Shown here one piece after another: positions 43,881 to 52,156 of a stretch of DNA of 64,000 nucleotides. The stretch comes from CAIUPE01 sp037131735 (GTDB lineage: Bacteria; Pseudomonadota; Alphaproteobacteria; Rhizobiales; Beijerinckiaceae). The notes under the pieces are model-generated. The model did no database searches. It worked only from the letters and a program-made list of their open reading frames with translations, and was not told the origin of the DNA. The DNA is taken from contig JBAXQM010000008.1 of assembly GCA_037131735.1 (NCBI GenBank), positions 32,039 through 96,038 of the forward strand, given 5' to 3'. Each line of letters starts with the position of its first letter. Within the stretch, counting starts at the first letter, position 1. Position numbers and translations under genes: made by a program.

Positions 43881-44804
43881 ATGCGTGACCCTTATTCCGT
43901 CCTCGGCGTCGGCAAGACTGCGAGCGAGGATGACATCAAAAAGGCTTTCCGCAAGCAGGCGAAAGTCCTTCATCCCGACCGCAACAAGACTGATCCGAAG
44001 GCCAAGGATAAATTTGCCGAATTGAACTCGGCCTATGAAATTTTGGGCGACGACAAGAAGCGCAAACAATTCGATGCGGGCGAGATTGATGCCGAAGGTA
44101 AGCCGCGTGCGGGCTTCGGCGCAGGCTTCGGTGGTGGGCCCTTCGGCGGCGCGCGTTCAGGTCGCGCAGGCGGATTTTCCGGCGGACCCTTTGGCGGCGG
44201 CGGTTTCGGTGGTCCAGGCTTCGACGCCTCTGATCTCTTTGCGGATTTCTTTCGTTCAGGAGCAGGCGATCCACGGGAAAAAAAACGCGGGCCCGAGCCA
44301 GGACCAGACATCAAGGTTGTCGCGAAGATCACACTTGCTGAATCGCTTTCAGGCACGACGACGCGCGTTTCGTTGCCAACAGGTCGGATGATCGAAGTGA
44401 AAGTGCCTGCCGGTGTGACCGAAGGCAAAGTGATCCGGTTAAAGCGGCAAGGTCATGCGAGTCCGGCTGGTGGCCCCCCAGGCGACGCCTATGTCACGAT
44501 TCATATCGCGCAAGACCATCGCTTTCAGGTTGATGGCAAAAATCTAAAAGTGCGCGTTCAAATTCCTCTTGAAGATGCCGTACTTGGCGGGCGCGTGCGC
44601 GTGCCAACACTTGAAGGTGCGGTTGACCTATCGATCCCGCCTTATAGTTCAAGCGGACAGACATTGCGCTTACGCGGCAAAGGCGTTCCTGCCGAAGATG
44701 GTGCTGGCGATTTACTCGCGACAATCGAAGTGACAATTCCCAAAGAACCCGATCTCGAACTCGAGATGATGATGAAACGCTGGCGCGATCGTAAACCGCG
44801 CTGA
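43881..44804 (+). CDS. DnaJ/CbpA-type co-chaperone without zinc finger
   Basis: J-domain protein of 307 residues that stimulates DnaK. The J domain (residues 1-70) has HPD at 31-33. A Gly/Phe-rich linker (about 80-120) follows, with repeated FGG and GG units. Two C-terminal substrate-binding beta domains start near GPDIKVVAKITLAESL. The four CxxCxGxG repeats of classical DnaJ are absent, which makes it a CbpA-like class B protein. It precedes a MOSC gene by 20 bases. Confidence 0.93.
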   Translation: MRDPYSVLGVGKTASEDDIKKAFRKQAKVLHPDRNKTDPKAKDKFAELNSAYEILGDDKKRKQFDAGEIDAEGKPRAGFGAGFGGGPFGGARSGRAGGFSGGPFGGGGFGGPGFDASDLFADFFRSGAGDPREKKRGPEPGPDIKVVAKITLAESLSGTTTRVSLPTGRMIEVKVPAGVTEGKVIRLKRQGHASPAGGPPGDAYVTIHIAQDHRFQVDGKNLKVRVQIPLEDAVLGGRVRVPTLEGAVDLSIPPYSSSGQTLRLRGKGVPAEDGAGDLLATIEVTIPKEPDLELEMMMKRWRDRKPR

Positions 44805-44824
44805 AAGAGGCGAAAGACTAATCA

Positions 44825-45427
44825 ATGGCACAACTCAAAGAAATTTCATGCGTTGGCCATGTGGTGGGATGCTATCTTGCTCCCGACCGCAAACCTGGCC
44901 TCGAAAAAATCGCGCGTGAAAAACTCGAGATCACACTTGATGGTGTTGTGGGCGATTGCCATTCAGGCCGCACAAAAAAATCTGATAGCCGCACGCTCAT
45001 GCAATATCCGCGTGGACTTGATATCTTCAACAGCCGTCAATTTTCCATAGCCTCCGTTGAAGATCTTGCCGATGTCGCAACGCGCATGGAGATTCCAGAC
45101 GTGAAGCCCGAATGGATCGGCGCTAATCTTCTTGTGAAAGATATTCCCGATTTCACTTTGTTGCCGCCCGGTTCGCGTTTAATGTTTTCATCCGGGGCTA
45201 CTGTGATTGTCGATCTTGAAAATCTGCCGTGCAAATATCCGGCTGAAGTGATCGAACGCCATCACCCCGGCAAAGGCCTATCATTTCCAAAATTCGCGAA
45301 GAAGAAACGCGGCGTGGTCGCCTATGCCGAACAGGGTGGTACCATTGCTGTAGGTGATACGATCCGTATTTTTGTGCCAACGCAAGACGCATGGCCGCAT
45401 CGGGATCGCTTTTTGCGCGGCGCATAA
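44825..45427 (+). CDS. MOSC-domain protein
   Basis: 200-residue protein built around a MOSC (molybdenum cofactor sulfurase C-terminal) beta-barrel, which binds or transfers sulfur or pterin groups. Family blocks include ITLDGVVGDCHSGR, QFSIASVEDL, IGANLLVKDIPDF and DLENLPCKYPAEVI, with a conserved cysteine that could carry sulfane sulfur. Only the MOSC domain is present. Probably co-transcribed with dnaJ; no molybdoenzyme gene is in the window, so the role is open. Confidence 0.88.
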   Translation: MAQLKEISCVGHVVGCYLAPDRKPGLEKIAREKLEITLDGVVGDCHSGRTKKSDSRTLMQYPRGLDIFNSRQFSIASVEDLADVATRMEIPDVKPEWIGANLLVKDIPDFTLLPPGSRLMFSSGATVIVDLENLPCKYPAEVIERHHPGKGLSFPKFAKKKRGVVAYAEQGGTIAVGDTIRIFVPTQDAWPHRDRFLRGA

Positions 45428-45455
45428 TCGCCGCGCAGTTTTGCTTCAATAAAGC

Positions 45456-47438
45456 TTATACTGAAACCTGCGTACCTACTTCCACGACGCGTCCGGTTGG
45501 AATCTGGAAGTAGCTCGTCGCATCATAGGCGTTACGCGCCAGAGCAATGAAAAGCTGATCTTGCCAGAGTGGCATGCCTGATTGCGCTGCAACTTTAATC
45601 GACCGACGCGACACGAAGAAGGATGTCGACATGATGTCGAAGGACCACCCATGCTTACGAGCAATCGCAAGACCACGCGGCACGTTTGGTGTTTCCATAT
45701 AGCCAAACTTCATTGAGACGCGAATAAAGCGCGGGCTGATTTGCTCAACCTGGACACGATCTTTGTCGCTCACGCGCGGCGTATCACCCGTTGATACGGT
45801 CAAGACGACATTCTTCTCATGCAAGATCTTATTGTGCTTGAGATTATGCAACAAAGATGTCGGCGCCGATTCTGGATCAGAGGTCAGGAATACAGCCGTA
45901 CCGGCCACAATATGCGGCGGTTTTTTCTCGAGCGAATGAATGAGCACTTCAAGCGGCACTTCACCCTGTCGTGTTTTCTCGGACAGAATACGGGTTCCCT
46001 TTCGCCAGGTCGCCATCAGCATGATCAAGAGGAAGCCGAAAGTGAGTGGCGCATAGGCACCGTCGAAGAGCTTCAACAGATTGGCCGAGAAGAATGTGAA
46101 GTCGATCATCATGAAGGGAATGATGGTGATCCCGGCGAGCCACGGATTCCATTTCCATAATTTCCAAATCACGATGAAGCCCAATGTCGCATCAACAACC
46201 ATCGTCGTGGTCACTGCAATGCCATAGGCGGACGCCAGCGCATTCGATGATTTAAACACCACAACAAGAACAACAACGCCGATCAGCAACAGCGAATTGA
46301 TGCGCGGCAAAAAGATTTGGCCCGCATGAGTCTCAGACGTGAAGCGAATTTCCATACGCGGCAGAAGACCGAGCTGAATCGCTTGGCTCGTCAGTGAGAA
46401 GGCGCCAGTGATCACCGCTTGGCTGGCAATAACTGTCGCGAGCGTCGCCATACCCACGACGGGGAACGCTGCCCATTTCGGAAAGAGATTGAAGAATGGA
46501 TCGGTTGCCAATTCGGGATTAGCAAGCACCATGGCGCCTTGACCGAAATAGTTGAGCAGCAAGGCTGGCAAAACAAGAAAGAGCCAAGCCGACCGAATCG
46601 GGCTTTTGCCGAAATGACCAAGGTCAGTGTAGAGCGCCTCGCCCCCCGTTACCGCAAGGAACACAGCGCCTAACGTCACAAGGCCGATCACGCGATGCTC
46701 AATCACAAAGCGAATGCCATAAATCGGATTGAGGGCATAGAGGATCGAAAAATCATCGCTGATATGCATGATGCCGCCCACAGCGAGCATACCAAACCAG
46801 ATCAGCATGATGGGACCGAAGAAGGTCGCCACACTCGCGGTGCCACGACTTTGCACGGCGAAGAGCACAATCAAAATCACAAGCGTGATGGGAATAATAA
46901 AAGAATCAAGCGCGGGCGTGATGAGCTTCACACCTTCAACTGCGGACAAAACGGAAATGGCCGGCGTGATGATCGAGTCACCATAAAACATGGCGGCGCC
47001 GATCACGCCTAAAAGAAATATCCCGTTGCCCCCTTTGCCTAAAGCGCGTTGACCAAGCGCCATCAAAGAGAGTGTGCCGCCTTCGCCATTATTGTCTGCG
47101 CGCAGCAGAATGATCACATATTTTGCGGTAACAACGAGAAGTAGCGCCCAGAAAATCAGTGACAAGACACCGAACACGGCATCTTGCGGAATTTCAGGAA
47201 GCGTTTGGCCTTCTTGAAAGTGATGCGCGCCCACAGCGGCGTGAAGCGCTTCGCGAAACGCGTAGAGCGGGCTCGTGCCAATGTCACCAAATACGACGCC
47301 AATACTGCCGATCGCCAGCGACCAGAAGTGTTGCTGGCCGTGGCCCCCGTGATGCCCACCGTGACCATGGTGATGGTCGTCATGATGATGGTCGTGCCCG
47401 TGCGGGGCGTCGTCTTGATCAATTCGATGGGGGGGCAT
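45456..47438 (-). CDS. kup: Kup-family potassium uptake protein with histidine-rich N-terminus
   Basis: Proton-coupled K+ importer of the KUP/HAK/KT family. It has IGVVFGDIGTSPLYAFREAL at the first membrane helix, about twelve hydrophobic segments up to residue 450, and a cytoplasmic C-terminal domain of about 150 residues. Before the first helix, residues 13-33 hold twelve histidines with Gly and Asp, an unusual metal-binding-like tail. The 660 residues are typical once the start is set at MPPHRIDQ; the frame is open 38 codons upstream without similarity. Divergent from fabI. Confidence 0.95.
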   Translation of the reverse strand: MPPHRIDQDDAPHGHDHHHDDHHHGHGGHHGGHGQQHFWSLAIGSIGVVFGDIGTSPLYAFREALHAAVGAHHFQEGQTLPEIPQDAVFGVLSLIFWALLLVVTAKYVIILLRADNNGEGGTLSLMALGQRALGKGGNGIFLLGVIGAAMFYGDSIITPAISVLSAVEGVKLITPALDSFIIPITLVILIVLFAVQSRGTASVATFFGPIMLIWFGMLAVGGIMHISDDFSILYALNPIYGIRFVIEHRVIGLVTLGAVFLAVTGGEALYTDLGHFGKSPIRSAWLFLVLPALLLNYFGQGAMVLANPELATDPFFNLFPKWAAFPVVGMATLATVIASQAVITGAFSLTSQAIQLGLLPRMEIRFTSETHAGQIFLPRINSLLLIGVVVLVVVFKSSNALASAYGIAVTTTMVVDATLGFIVIWKLWKWNPWLAGITIIPFMMIDFTFFSANLLKLFDGAYAPLTFGFLLIMLMATWRKGTRILSEKTRQGEVPLEVLIHSLEKKPPHIVAGTAVFLTSDPESAPTSLLHNLKHNKILHEKNVVLTVSTGDTPRVSDKDRVQVEQISPRFIRVSMKFGYMETPNVPRGLAIARKHGWSFDIMSTSFFVSRRSIKVAAQSGMPLWQDQLFIALARNAYDATSYFQIPTGRVVEVGTQVSV

Positions 47439-47639
47439 GCTTACACCACTCTTTGCGCGTCCCGACAGCGCTCGGGGCGGCGCGTCTATAGCAGTTTCAC
47501 AACCGAATACCAGTGGGGGCCGACCCGCCCTGCTCCGCTTTTCCCTTGGCAATTGGATGAGGGGCGTGACGCCTTGGTGCTTTCATCGCGGAAAGGCTTG
47601 GGCTAAGGAGGGGGCAGGGTCACCCGACCACCCCTCTCT

Positions 47640-47652
47640 TACCTGTCAGGTA
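47640..47652. promoter_or_regulatory. Perfect 13-base palindrome upstream of fabI
   Basis: TACCTG-T-CAGGTA, ending ten bases before the fabI ATG in the kup-fabI divergent gap. It could be a small operator, but it occupies the place of the ribosome binding site and no regulator is known for it. The rest of the 220-base gap shows no convincing promoter. Confidence 0.3.
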
Positions 47653-47661
47653 GTCTCGTCC

Positions 47662-48486
47662 ATGTCGTCTTCCTCCCCTTCCGGCATTCTCAGCGGCAAA
47701 CGCGGGCTCATTATGGGCCTTGCCAATAACAAATCGATCGCCTGGGGCATCGCCCGCTCGGCCCGTGATCAGGGTGCCGAATTGGCCTTCACCTTCCAAG
47801 GCGAAGCGCTCGAGAAGCGCGTGCGTCCGCTCGCCGCCGAACTCGGCGGCCATGTCGTCGGCCATTGTGATGTGACAGACACGGCCTCCATCGATGCGGT
47901 GTTCGCGGAAGTCGAGAAGCAATGGGGCGGGTTGGATTTTCTCGTTCATGCCATCGCCTTCTCGGACAAGGATGAATTGACGGGCCGTTATATCGATACG
48001 TCGGAAGCCAATTTCACAAAATCGCTTCTGATTTCCTGCTATTCCTTCACAGCGGTGGCGCAACGTGCCGAAAAGCTGATGAAGAATGGCGGCTCGATGC
48101 TCACGCTCACTTATTACGGCGCCGAGAAATGGATGCCGCATTACAATGTGATGGGTGTTGCGAAAGCGGCATTGGAAGCGAGCGTGCGCTATCTCGCGGC
48201 CGATCTCGGCCCACAGAATATTCGCGTCAACGCGATTTCTGCAGGGCCCATCAAAACGCTCGCGGCTTCAGGCATTGGCGATTTCCGCTATATCCTCAAA
48301 TGGAATGAATTGAACTCGCCACTCCGCCGCACCGTGACAATCGAAGAAGTCGGCGATGCGGCCGCTTTCATGCTTTCCGATATGGGCCGCGGAATCACCG
48401 GCGAAATTCAGCATGTCGATGCGGGTTATCATGTCGTCGGCATGAAAAATCCGGAAGCGCCCGATATTACGCTCGACAAGGGCTGA
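47662..48486 (+). CDS. fabI: Enoyl-[acyl-carrier-protein] reductase (NADH)
   Basis: Last reductive step of each round of fatty-acid elongation, and the target of triclosan and isoniazid-like inhibitors. The cofactor motif GLIMGLANNKSIAWGIA is near the N-terminus. The catalytic Tyr and Lys are in HYNVMGVAKAALEASVRYLA, and the later LAASGIGDFR and DAGYHVVGM blocks are typical. The 274 residues are normal; the frame is open far upstream but family similarity begins at GILSGKRGL. It is seven bases ahead of the phosphatase gene and on the same strand. Confidence 0.96.
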   Translation: MSSSSPSGILSGKRGLIMGLANNKSIAWGIARSARDQGAELAFTFQGEALEKRVRPLAAELGGHVVGHCDVTDTASIDAVFAEVEKQWGGLDFLVHAIAFSDKDELTGRYIDTSEANFTKSLLISCYSFTAVAQRAEKLMKNGGSMLTLTYYGAEKWMPHYNVMGVAKAALEASVRYLAADLGPQNIRVNAISAGPIKTLAASGIGDFRYILKWNELNSPLRRTVTIEEVGDAAAFMLSDMGRGITGEIQHVDAGYHVVGMKNPEAPDITLDKG

Positions 48487-48492
48487 TCATCA

Positions 48493-49080
48493 ATGGCGGC
48501 GCACCCGCGCATTCTGTTTGTGCGTCATGGCGAAACCGACTGGAATGTCGAAGGCCGTCTGCAAGGGCAAACCGATATTCCGCTCAATCCGCTCGGCCGC
48601 ATTCAAGCCGAAGAGGTTGGTCGCCGGCTTGAAAAACTGATCGACGATCCCGCCCAGTCCCGATGGCTCGTAAGCCCTTTGGGCCGCACGCGCGAAACCG
48701 CAGAAATCGCGCGCCGCGCATTAGGGCTTGATCCGCTCTCTTACGAAACCGATGATCGGCTCAAAGAGATTACCTTCGGCACATGGGAAGGCTTCACTTG
48801 GGCGGAACTGAGAAAAAAAGATCCGCTGATCGAAACCACGCGCAACCGACAGAAATGGGATTATGTCCCGCCCAAGGGCGAGAGCTATGAAATGCTCACC
48901 GCGCGCCTCAAGCCTTGGGTCGAAACGATCGTCGAGGAACGGGTCGTGGTCTCCCATGGCGGTGTCGCGCGCGCTTTGATGGCGATGCTCACCGACATCC
49001 CCGTGCATGACGCGCCCCGTCAGGACATCCACCAAGGCCGCGTGCTGGTCTTCGAGAACAACCGGTTCAAATGGCACTAA
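48493..49080 (+). CDS. Histidine phosphatase / phosphoglycerate mutase-like protein
   Basis: 195-residue member of the histidine-phosphatase superfamily. The catalytic RHGE motif is at residues 11-14 (FVRHGETDWNVEGRLQGQTD). LVSPLGRTRETAEI and the second catalytic histidine in VVSHGGVARALM complete the site. It is similar to cofactor-dependent phosphoglycerate mutase but short, so a phosphatase role is as likely. It lies between fabI and aroC. Confidence 0.9.
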   Translation: MAAHPRILFVRHGETDWNVEGRLQGQTDIPLNPLGRIQAEEVGRRLEKLIDDPAQSRWLVSPLGRTRETAEIARRALGLDPLSYETDDRLKEITFGTWEGFTWAELRKKDPLIETTRNRQKWDYVPPKGESYEMLTARLKPWVETIVEERVVVSHGGVARALMAMLTDIPVHDAPRQDIHQGRVLVFENNRFKWH

Positions 49081-49150
49081 TTCCTTCCGGATTTGACCCG
49101 GAGCCGCCCCGTTTCTAAAAGGGGCAGAGTTCAACAAGGCGGCCCGCTCC

Positions 49151-50239
49151 ATGTCATTCAACACATTCGGCCATATGTTCCGCGTCACGACTTTTGGCGA
49201 GAGCCACGGGGTGGCGATTGGCTGCGTGGTTGATGGCTGCCCGCCGCGCCTCGCGCTCGACGCCGCCGATATTCAGGCCGATCTTGATCGCCGCAAGCCA
49301 GGCCAGTCGCGCTTTACCACGCAACGCCGCGAAGCCGATGAAGTGAAAATTCTCTCTGGCGTCTTCACGGATGAAGCCACCGGCCAGCAAGTTACCACCG
49401 GCACGCCGATTGCGCTGATGATCGAAAACACCGACCAGCGCTCGAAAGACTATGGCGACATCAAAGACAAATTTCGCCCCGGTCACGCCGATCTGACTTA
49501 CGACGCGAAATATGGCATTCGCGATTACCGCGGTGGCGGACGCTCCTCCGCGCGTGAAACCGCAGCGCGTGTCGCTGCCGGTGCGATTGCGCGCAAAATC
49601 ATTCCGAATGTCATCATCCGCGCGGCGCTCGTGCAAATGGGCCCGCATAAAATTGATCGCGCGCGGTGGGATTGGGCAGAAGTGAACAACAATCCGTTTT
49701 TCTGCCCCGATTCCGAGATGGCAAAATATTACGAGACCTATCTTGATGACATCCGCAAATCCGGTTCTTCCATCGGCGCGGTGATCGAAGTCGTGGCCGA
49801 AAATGTGCCCGCCGGTTGGGGCGCGCCACTTTACGGCAAGCTCGATTCCGATATCGCCTCGGCCTTTATGGGCATCAATGCGGTCAAGGGCGTCGAGATT
49901 GGCGACGGTTTCGCCACCGCCGCGATGACGGGCGAAGAAAACGCCGATGAAATGCGACGCGGCCCTGATGGGCACCCGCATTTCCTCGCCAATCACGCGG
50001 GCGGCATTTTGGGTGGCATTTCAACCGGCCAACCGATTGTCGCGCGTTTTGCCGTGAAGCCGACCTCCTCCATCCTCACCCCGCGCAAGACCATCGATAA
50101 AGCGGGGCAAGATGCCGATATCCTCACCAAAGGCCGCCACGACCCCTGCGTCGGCATCCGCGCGGTACCTGTGGGCGAAGCGATGATGGCCTGTGTGCTG
50201 GCGGATCATTATCTGCGCCATCGCGGACAGGTGGGGTGA
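49151..50239 (+). CDS. aroC: Chorismate synthase
   Basis: FMN-dependent last step of the shikimate pathway (EPSP to chorismate). It begins SFNTFGHMFRVTTFGESHG and has GCVVDGCPPRL, KPGQSRFTTQR, DYRGGGRSSARETAARVAAGA and RHDPCVGIRAVPVGEAM, all family signatures. The 362 residues are normal. It is the last conserved gene before the HicAB insertion. Confidence 0.97.
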   Translation: MSFNTFGHMFRVTTFGESHGVAIGCVVDGCPPRLALDAADIQADLDRRKPGQSRFTTQRREADEVKILSGVFTDEATGQQVTTGTPIALMIENTDQRSKDYGDIKDKFRPGHADLTYDAKYGIRDYRGGGRSSARETAARVAAGAIARKIIPNVIIRAALVQMGPHKIDRARWDWAEVNNNPFFCPDSEMAKYYETYLDDIRKSGSSIGAVIEVVAENVPAGWGAPLYGKLDSDIASAFMGINAVKGVEIGDGFATAAMTGEENADEMRRGPDGHPHFLANHAGGILGGISTGQPIVARFAVKPTSSILTPRKTIDKAGQDADILTKGRHDPCVGIRAVPVGEAMMACVLADHYLRHRGQVG

Positions 50240-50286
50240 TTTTCCCGTTACTGCGAACAAACGCGGCAAATGGTTTTCAATATAAA

Positions 50287-50319
50287 TTGACCTAACGTAA
50301 ATCTTGGACCTAATGTCCA
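50287..50319 (+). promoter_or_regulatory. Candidate hicAB promoter with direct and inverted repeats
   Basis: TTGACC (50287-50292) and TAATGT (50311-50316) with an 18-base spacer form a plausible promoter. GACCTAACGT (50289) and GACCTAATGT (50307) are direct repeats 18 bases apart. TGGAC-CTAAT-GTCCA (50305-50319) is a perfect 5-5-5 inverted repeat over the -10. This looks like a self-regulated toxin-antitoxin promoter. Confidence 0.55.
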
Positions 50320-50334
50320 TTGGTCTGCACCCTC

Positions 50335-50547
50335 ATGCCATGTGAGGTAGTTATTCCGACCCGCGTTAAAGACATTATCCGCCGCCTTGAAGCTGATGGT
50401 TGGGTCTTAATTGCTACCCGCGGCAGTCATCGCCAATATTCGCATCCGACAAAGCCGGGGCGGGTCACGGTTCCCGGTAAACTGAGCGCAGACTTGCAAA
50501 CGGGCACGTTGAAGAGCATTTTGAAACAGGCTCAATTGAGGGATTAG
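50335..50547 (+). CDS. hicA: HicA-type mRNA interferase toxin
   Basis: 70-residue toxin with the double-stranded-RNA-binding-like HicA fold that cleaves mRNA. It has VKDIIRRLEADGWVLIATRGSHRQY, with the catalytic histidine His32 in G-S-H, and VTVPGKLSADLQTGTLKSILKQA at the end. I use the ATG after CCTC; a TTG five codons upstream is in frame. It is followed three bases later by its antitoxin gene. It sits between aroC and ribB, an insertion in an otherwise conserved core run. Confidence 0.92.
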   Translation: MPCEVVIPTRVKDIIRRLEADGWVLIATRGSHRQYSHPTKPGRVTVPGKLSADLQTGTLKSILKQAQLRD

Positions 50548-50550
50548 GCC

Positions 50551-50772
50551 ATGCGTTACGCCGTCGTGATCGAAAAGGGCGAGCATAATTATTCGGCCTA
50601 TGTGCCGGATTTGCCCGGCTGCGTATCCGTGGGCGAAACAATTGAAGAGGTGAAGCGCGAAATCCGCAATGCGATCGAGTTTCATCTCGAAGGCATTCGG
50701 GCCGACGGCCAAAACCCGCCTTTGCCGTCAAGCCGCGCCGAATATGTCGATATTGACGGGCAGGCAGCCTGA
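50551..50772 (+). CDS. hicB: HicB-type antitoxin (short form)
   Basis: 73-residue antitoxin with the partial RNase-H-like HicB fold: AVVIEKGEHNYSAYVPDLPGCVSVGETIEEVKREIRNAIEFHLEG. It should bind and inhibit HicA. It ends after SSRAEYVDID and lacks the C-terminal ribbon-helix-helix or helix-turn-helix domain of longer HicB proteins, so how it would recognise the operator-like repeats upstream is not obvious. It follows hicA in the usual order. Confidence 0.92.
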   Translation: MRYAVVIEKGEHNYSAYVPDLPGCVSVGETIEEVKREIRNAIEFHLEGIRADGQNPPLPSSRAEYVDIDGQAA

Positions 50773-50851
50773 TTTCATCCAAACTGAAATTTGCAGCGCT
50801 GCAAGCGGTCACCCCTAGCGCGGGCGTTTTAGTCTCGCTAAAAGACCGCCC

Positions 50852-52153
50852 ATGAAACTTGCAGAATGGCTCAAATCCCACGCCGTCAGCCGGATCGACT
50901 TTGCCCGGCGCATTGGTGTGTCTCCGGGCACGATCACCCAGCTTTGCAATCAAGACGACGCGTGGCTCTCCCGCGAAACCGCCGCATTGATCTCGAAAGA
51001 GACCAAAGGCGCGGTGACGCCCAATGATTTCCTCGCGTTTCAGCCCCCTTTCCCTTCCTCCTCTCCAACCGGACCCGCCGCCATGCACCATGCCGTCAGT
51101 GAAGCGATTGAAGCCTTTGCCAAAGGTGATCTTGTCATTGTGACCGATGATGATGATCGCGAGAATGAGGGCGATCTGATTTGTGCAGCGGTGCATTGCA
51201 CACCTGAGAAGATGGCCTTCATCATCCGCAACACCTGCGGCATTGTCTGCGCGCCGGTTTCAGTTGCGGAAGCCAAGCGCCTTCACCTCAACCCGATGGT
51301 GGCGAGCAATGACGCACCGCTGGGCACCGCTTTCACTGTTACGGTTGATGTGAAACACGGGCTCACCACCGGTATTTCCGCCGAGCAACGCTCCAACACC
51401 GTGCGCGCGCTCGCCAATGGCAATATGGGTGCGGATGATTTTGTGCGCCCCGGCCATATTTTTCCGCTGATTGCGAAAGATGGCGGTGTGTTGATGCGCT
51501 CGGGTCATACCGAAGCGGCAGTCGATTTGTGCAAACTCGCGAATCTTCCGCCTGTCGGCGTAATTTGCGAACTCGCCAATGATGACGGCACCGTGATGCG
51601 CGGCGATCAGATCAAAGCCTTTGGTGAAACGCACAAGATCAAACGCATTTCTGTGGCCGATCTCATCGCCTATCGCCAAGCGCGCGAAAAACTCGTCGAG
51701 CGTGTGGCGAGTTTCGCGGTGACAACCGAAATCGGCGAGGTTACCGGCTATGCCTATGTCACGCCCTTTGATCCCGTGCATCATTTTGCCTTCGTGCATG
51801 GCAAAATTGGTGACGGCCAAAATATCCCGACGCGGCTTCACCGCGCCAATGTGTTGACCGATGTGTTTGGTGGTGGCGATACGATTTCACGCGCGTTGCA
51901 GCATTTCAAAAAAGAAGGCCGCGGCGTGTTGGTCTATCTGCGTGACGGCACATCGGGCGTGCCGGTGCAGGCGCTCAAAGGCCAAGCCAATTCCGATGAT
52001 GTGCGCCAACAACAATGGCGCGAAATCGGCTTGGGCGCGCAGATTTTGAAAGATCTCGGCGTGAGCTCCATCATCAATCTCGCCTCCTCCAACCGCTCTT
52101 ATGTCGGCCTCTCCGGCTTCGGCATCGAAATCGCGAAGAGTGAGGGAGTGTGA
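50852..52153 (+). CDS. ribB: HTH-RibB-degenerate RibA fusion (dihydroxybutanone-phosphate synthase)
   Basis: 433 residues in three parts. Residues 1-62 are a Cro/CI-like helix-turn-helix (SRIDFARRIGVSPGTITQLC, then LSRETAALISKETKGAVTPNDF). A Pro/Ser linker leads to the RibB enzyme from Met78, which makes the four-carbon riboflavin precursor from ribulose 5-phosphate: DDDDRENEGDLI, RPGHIFPLIAKDGGVLMRSGHTEAAVDL. The last 145 residues resemble GTP cyclohydrolase II, but the zinc cysteines are gone (RLHRANVLTDVF in place of RVHSECLTGDVF), so that activity is doubtful. The frame is continuous. The HTH could link riboflavin synthesis to DNA binding; this is inferred. No FMN riboswitch fits in the 79-base upstream gap. 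Confidence 0.93.
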   Translation: MKLAEWLKSHAVSRIDFARRIGVSPGTITQLCNQDDAWLSRETAALISKETKGAVTPNDFLAFQPPFPSSSPTGPAAMHHAVSEAIEAFAKGDLVIVTDDDDRENEGDLICAAVHCTPEKMAFIIRNTCGIVCAPVSVAEAKRLHLNPMVASNDAPLGTAFTVTVDVKHGLTTGISAEQRSNTVRALANGNMGADDFVRPGHIFPLIAKDGGVLMRSGHTEAAVDLCKLANLPPVGVICELANDDGTVMRGDQIKAFGETHKIKRISVADLIAYRQAREKLVERVASFAVTTEIGEVTGYAYVTPFDPVHHFAFVHGKIGDGQNIPTRLHRANVLTDVFGGGDTISRALQHFKKEGRGVLVYLRDGTSGVPVQALKGQANSDDVRQQQWREIGLGAQILKDLGVSSIINLASSNRSYVGLSGFGIEIAKSEGV

Positions 52154-52156
52154 GGA

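Noticed and set aside
44105..44220. GGC/TTC-rich repeats near the start of the dnaJ-like gene
   Set aside because: They encode the normal Gly/Phe linker of J-domain proteins, not a DNA repeat element.
49105..49128. GCCCC/GGGGC inverted repeat between the phosphatase gene and aroC
   Set aside because: Short stem with a ten-base loop and no T tract; not a credible terminator.
49154..49996. Open frame of 280 codons antisense to aroC
   Set aside because: A shadow of the GC-rich aroC coding strand; no recognisable domain.
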